Assembly: GCA_944325525.1 (NCBI GenBank)
Contig: CALVAK010000011.1
Span: forward strand, 1 to 64,000
Source: Candidatus Gastranaerophilales bacterium
GTDB lineage: Bacteria; Cyanobacteriota; Vampirovibrionia; Gastranaerophilales; Gastranaerophilaceae
Length of the DNA: 64,000 nucleotides
Reading direction: 5' to 3'
The translations under genes were made by a program, and so were the position numbers. How positions within the stretch are numbered: the stretch's first letter is position 1; every line of letters begins with the position of its first letter. Positions 62,879 to 64,000 of the stretch are shown one piece after another. Below the pieces are notes generated by a model, which was not told the DNA's origin, did not search any database, and saw nothing but the letters and a program-made list of their open reading frames with translations.

Positions 62879-64000
62879 ATGTATAATCCGAAATCACAAA
62901 AAGCAGAAGAATTTATTTCAGATGAAGAAATAAAAAAAACAATTGCATTTGCAAAAGAAAATCAAAATAATATACCAATAATAAAACAAATATTAGAAAA
63001 AGCTAAAGAAAAAAAAGGACTTTCTCACTCAGAAGCAGCCGTACTGCTATTATGTAATGATAAAGAAAAAAACAATGAAATTTTCAATCTTGCAAAACAG
63101 ATAAAAGAAGATTTTTACGGGAACAGAATAGTTCTTTTTGCACCTTTATATCTTTCAAATTACTGTATAAACGGATGTACATACTGTCCTTATCATGCTA
63201 AGAACAAGCATATTCCCCGAAAGAAAATGACTCAGAATGAAATAAAGAATGAAGTTATAGCACTGCAAGATATGGGGCATAAACGTCTTGCTATAGAATC
63301 AGGAGAAGATCCCGTAAATAATCCTATTGAATATATATTAGAATCAATTGATACAATATACTCAATAAAACATAAAAATGGAGCTATAAGAAGAGTAAAT
63401 GTAAATATAGCTGCAACAACAGTGGAAAACTATAAAAAACTACATGAAGCAAAAATCGGTACATATATTTTATTTCAAGAAACATACAAAAAAGACAGTT
63501 ATGAAAAACTTCATCCGACAGGACCAAAACACAATTATAATTATCATACAGAAGCAATGGACAGAGCTATGCAGGGAGGAATAGACGATGTAGGAATAGG
63601 TGTTTTGTTCGGTCTTGAAAATTATATTTATGAATTTATTGCTTTGTTAATGCACGCAGAACATCTTGAAGCATTATTCGGAGTTGGCCCGCATACAATA
63701 AGTGTTCCGAGAATAAGAAGAGCTGATGACATTGACCCGGATACATTTTCAAATGCTATAGACGATGAAACATTCAAAAAAATAGTCGCAGTTATAAGAA
63801 TAGCGGTACCTTATACCGGTATGATTATATCAACCAGAGAAAATAAAGAATGCAGAAAAGATTTGCTTGATTTAGGAATATCTCAAATATCCGGAGGTTC
63901 AAAAACAAGTGTCGGCGGTTATTATAAACCCGAAAAAGAAGATGAAGATTCAAGCCAGTTTGAAGTAAATGACAACAGAACACTGGATGAAGTTATAAGA
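62879..64000 (+). CDS. hydG: [FeFe]-hydrogenase maturase HydG (partial, runs off the window)
   Basis: 374 codons are seen, open to the last base; HydG is normally about 470 aa, so roughly 100 residues are missing at the C-terminus. The radical SAM cluster is C96-x3-C100-x2-C103 in NYCINGCTYCPYHAKNKHIPRKK, close to the HydG consensus, followed by IESGEDPVNNPIEYI, TYILFQETYKKDSYEKLHP, GIGVLFGLENY and VGPHTISVPRIRRADD. HydG cleaves tyrosine to give CO and cyanide for the H-cluster. ThiH is the nearest relative, but these blocks and hydE nearby favour HydG. The C-terminal auxiliary-cluster Cys motif lies beyond the window. Confidence 0.93.
   Translation, partial: MYNPKSQKAEEFISDEEIKKTIAFAKENQNNIPIIKQILEKAKEKKGLSHSEAAVLLLCNDKEKNNEIFNLAKQIKEDFYGNRIVLFAPLYLSNYCINGCTYCPYHAKNKHIPRKKMTQNEIKNEVIALQDMGHKRLAIESGEDPVNNPIEYILESIDTIYSIKHKNGAIRRVNVNIAATTVENYKKLHEAKIGTYILFQETYKKDSYEKLHPTGPKHNYNYHTEAMDRAMQGGIDDVGIGVLFGLENYIYEFIALLMHAEHLEALFGVGPHTISVPRIRRADDIDPDTFSNAIDDETFKKIVAVIRIAVPYTGMIISTRENKECRKDLLDLGISQISGGSKTSVGGYYKPEKEDEDSSQFEVNDNRTLDEVIR

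Overview
The window is a low-GC, densely coded piece of a Gram-negative, fermentative bacterial chromosome. I read it as most likely a non-photosynthetic relative of Cyanobacteria (Vampirovibrionia/Melainabacteria, Gastranaerophilales type). The evidence is indirect. The ATP synthase cluster runs a-c-b'-b-delta-alpha-gamma with separate b and b' genes and no beta or epsilon genes beside it, as in cyanobacteria. LPS genes (kdsA, lptA, lptC) and an AsmA-like protein imply an outer membrane. The [FeFe]-hydrogenase maturases HydE and HydG imply anaerobic hydrogen metabolism. No photosynthesis, rRNA, CRISPR or phage structural genes are present. Several proteins are lineage-specific hypotheticals, two of them with an SFKG/SFKS-type N-terminus.

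Layout. 1-4.1 kb: tRNA-Phe with a duplicated 3' end, a GlcF-like Fe-S protein, then lptC-lptA and a radical SAM protein. 4.2-12 kb: an ArsB/NhaD-type transporter behind a perfect inverted repeat that covers its ribosome binding site, prfB-metG, rph, groES-groEL and a hydrolase. 12-21 kb: a small basic ORF, an FtsB-like protein, an OppD-type ATPase, a short promoter-to-terminator unit, two large membrane-associated hypothetical proteins, ispG and a phosphoesterase. 20.7-21.4 kb: tRNA-Thr, a decayed membrane ORF, a GC-rich insert and tRNA-Asn, again with a duplicated 3' end. 21.4-28.8 kb: FeoA-FeoB fusion, kdsA, asd-dapA-pseudopilin, a candidate small RNA and a D-2-hydroxyacid dehydrogenase.

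28.9-35.5 kb is one long minus-strand run: grpE, dnaJ, a secreted beta-propeller, an O-methyltransferase, nadK and recN. 35.6-42.2 kb has a GNAT-like protein, a GGDEF protein in tight series with two radical SAM enzymes, a penicillin-binding/beta-lactamase-fold serine hydrolase and a dicarboxylate symporter. 42.2-51.6 kb is a minus-strand series nadA-atpBEF'FHAG-AsmA-like. 51.7-64 kb has hydE, uvrA, a glycine-rich small protein, ispH-rpsA, a polytopic TPR protein, a lysozyme-fold-like protein without a signal peptide, and hydG, which runs off the window end.

The genes describe an anaerobe that makes isoprenoids by the MEP route (ispG, ispH), diaminopimelate/lysine (asd, dapA), NAD(P) (nadA, nadK) and Kdo-containing LPS, imports ferrous iron and dicarboxylates, and builds [FeFe] hydrogenase. 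The best candidates for undescribed biology are the two tRNA 3'-end duplications around short GC-rich inserts, the hairpin/operator before the transporter at 5512, the GGDEF/radical SAM trio, the SFK proteins with an internal duplication, and two orphan short transcription units.
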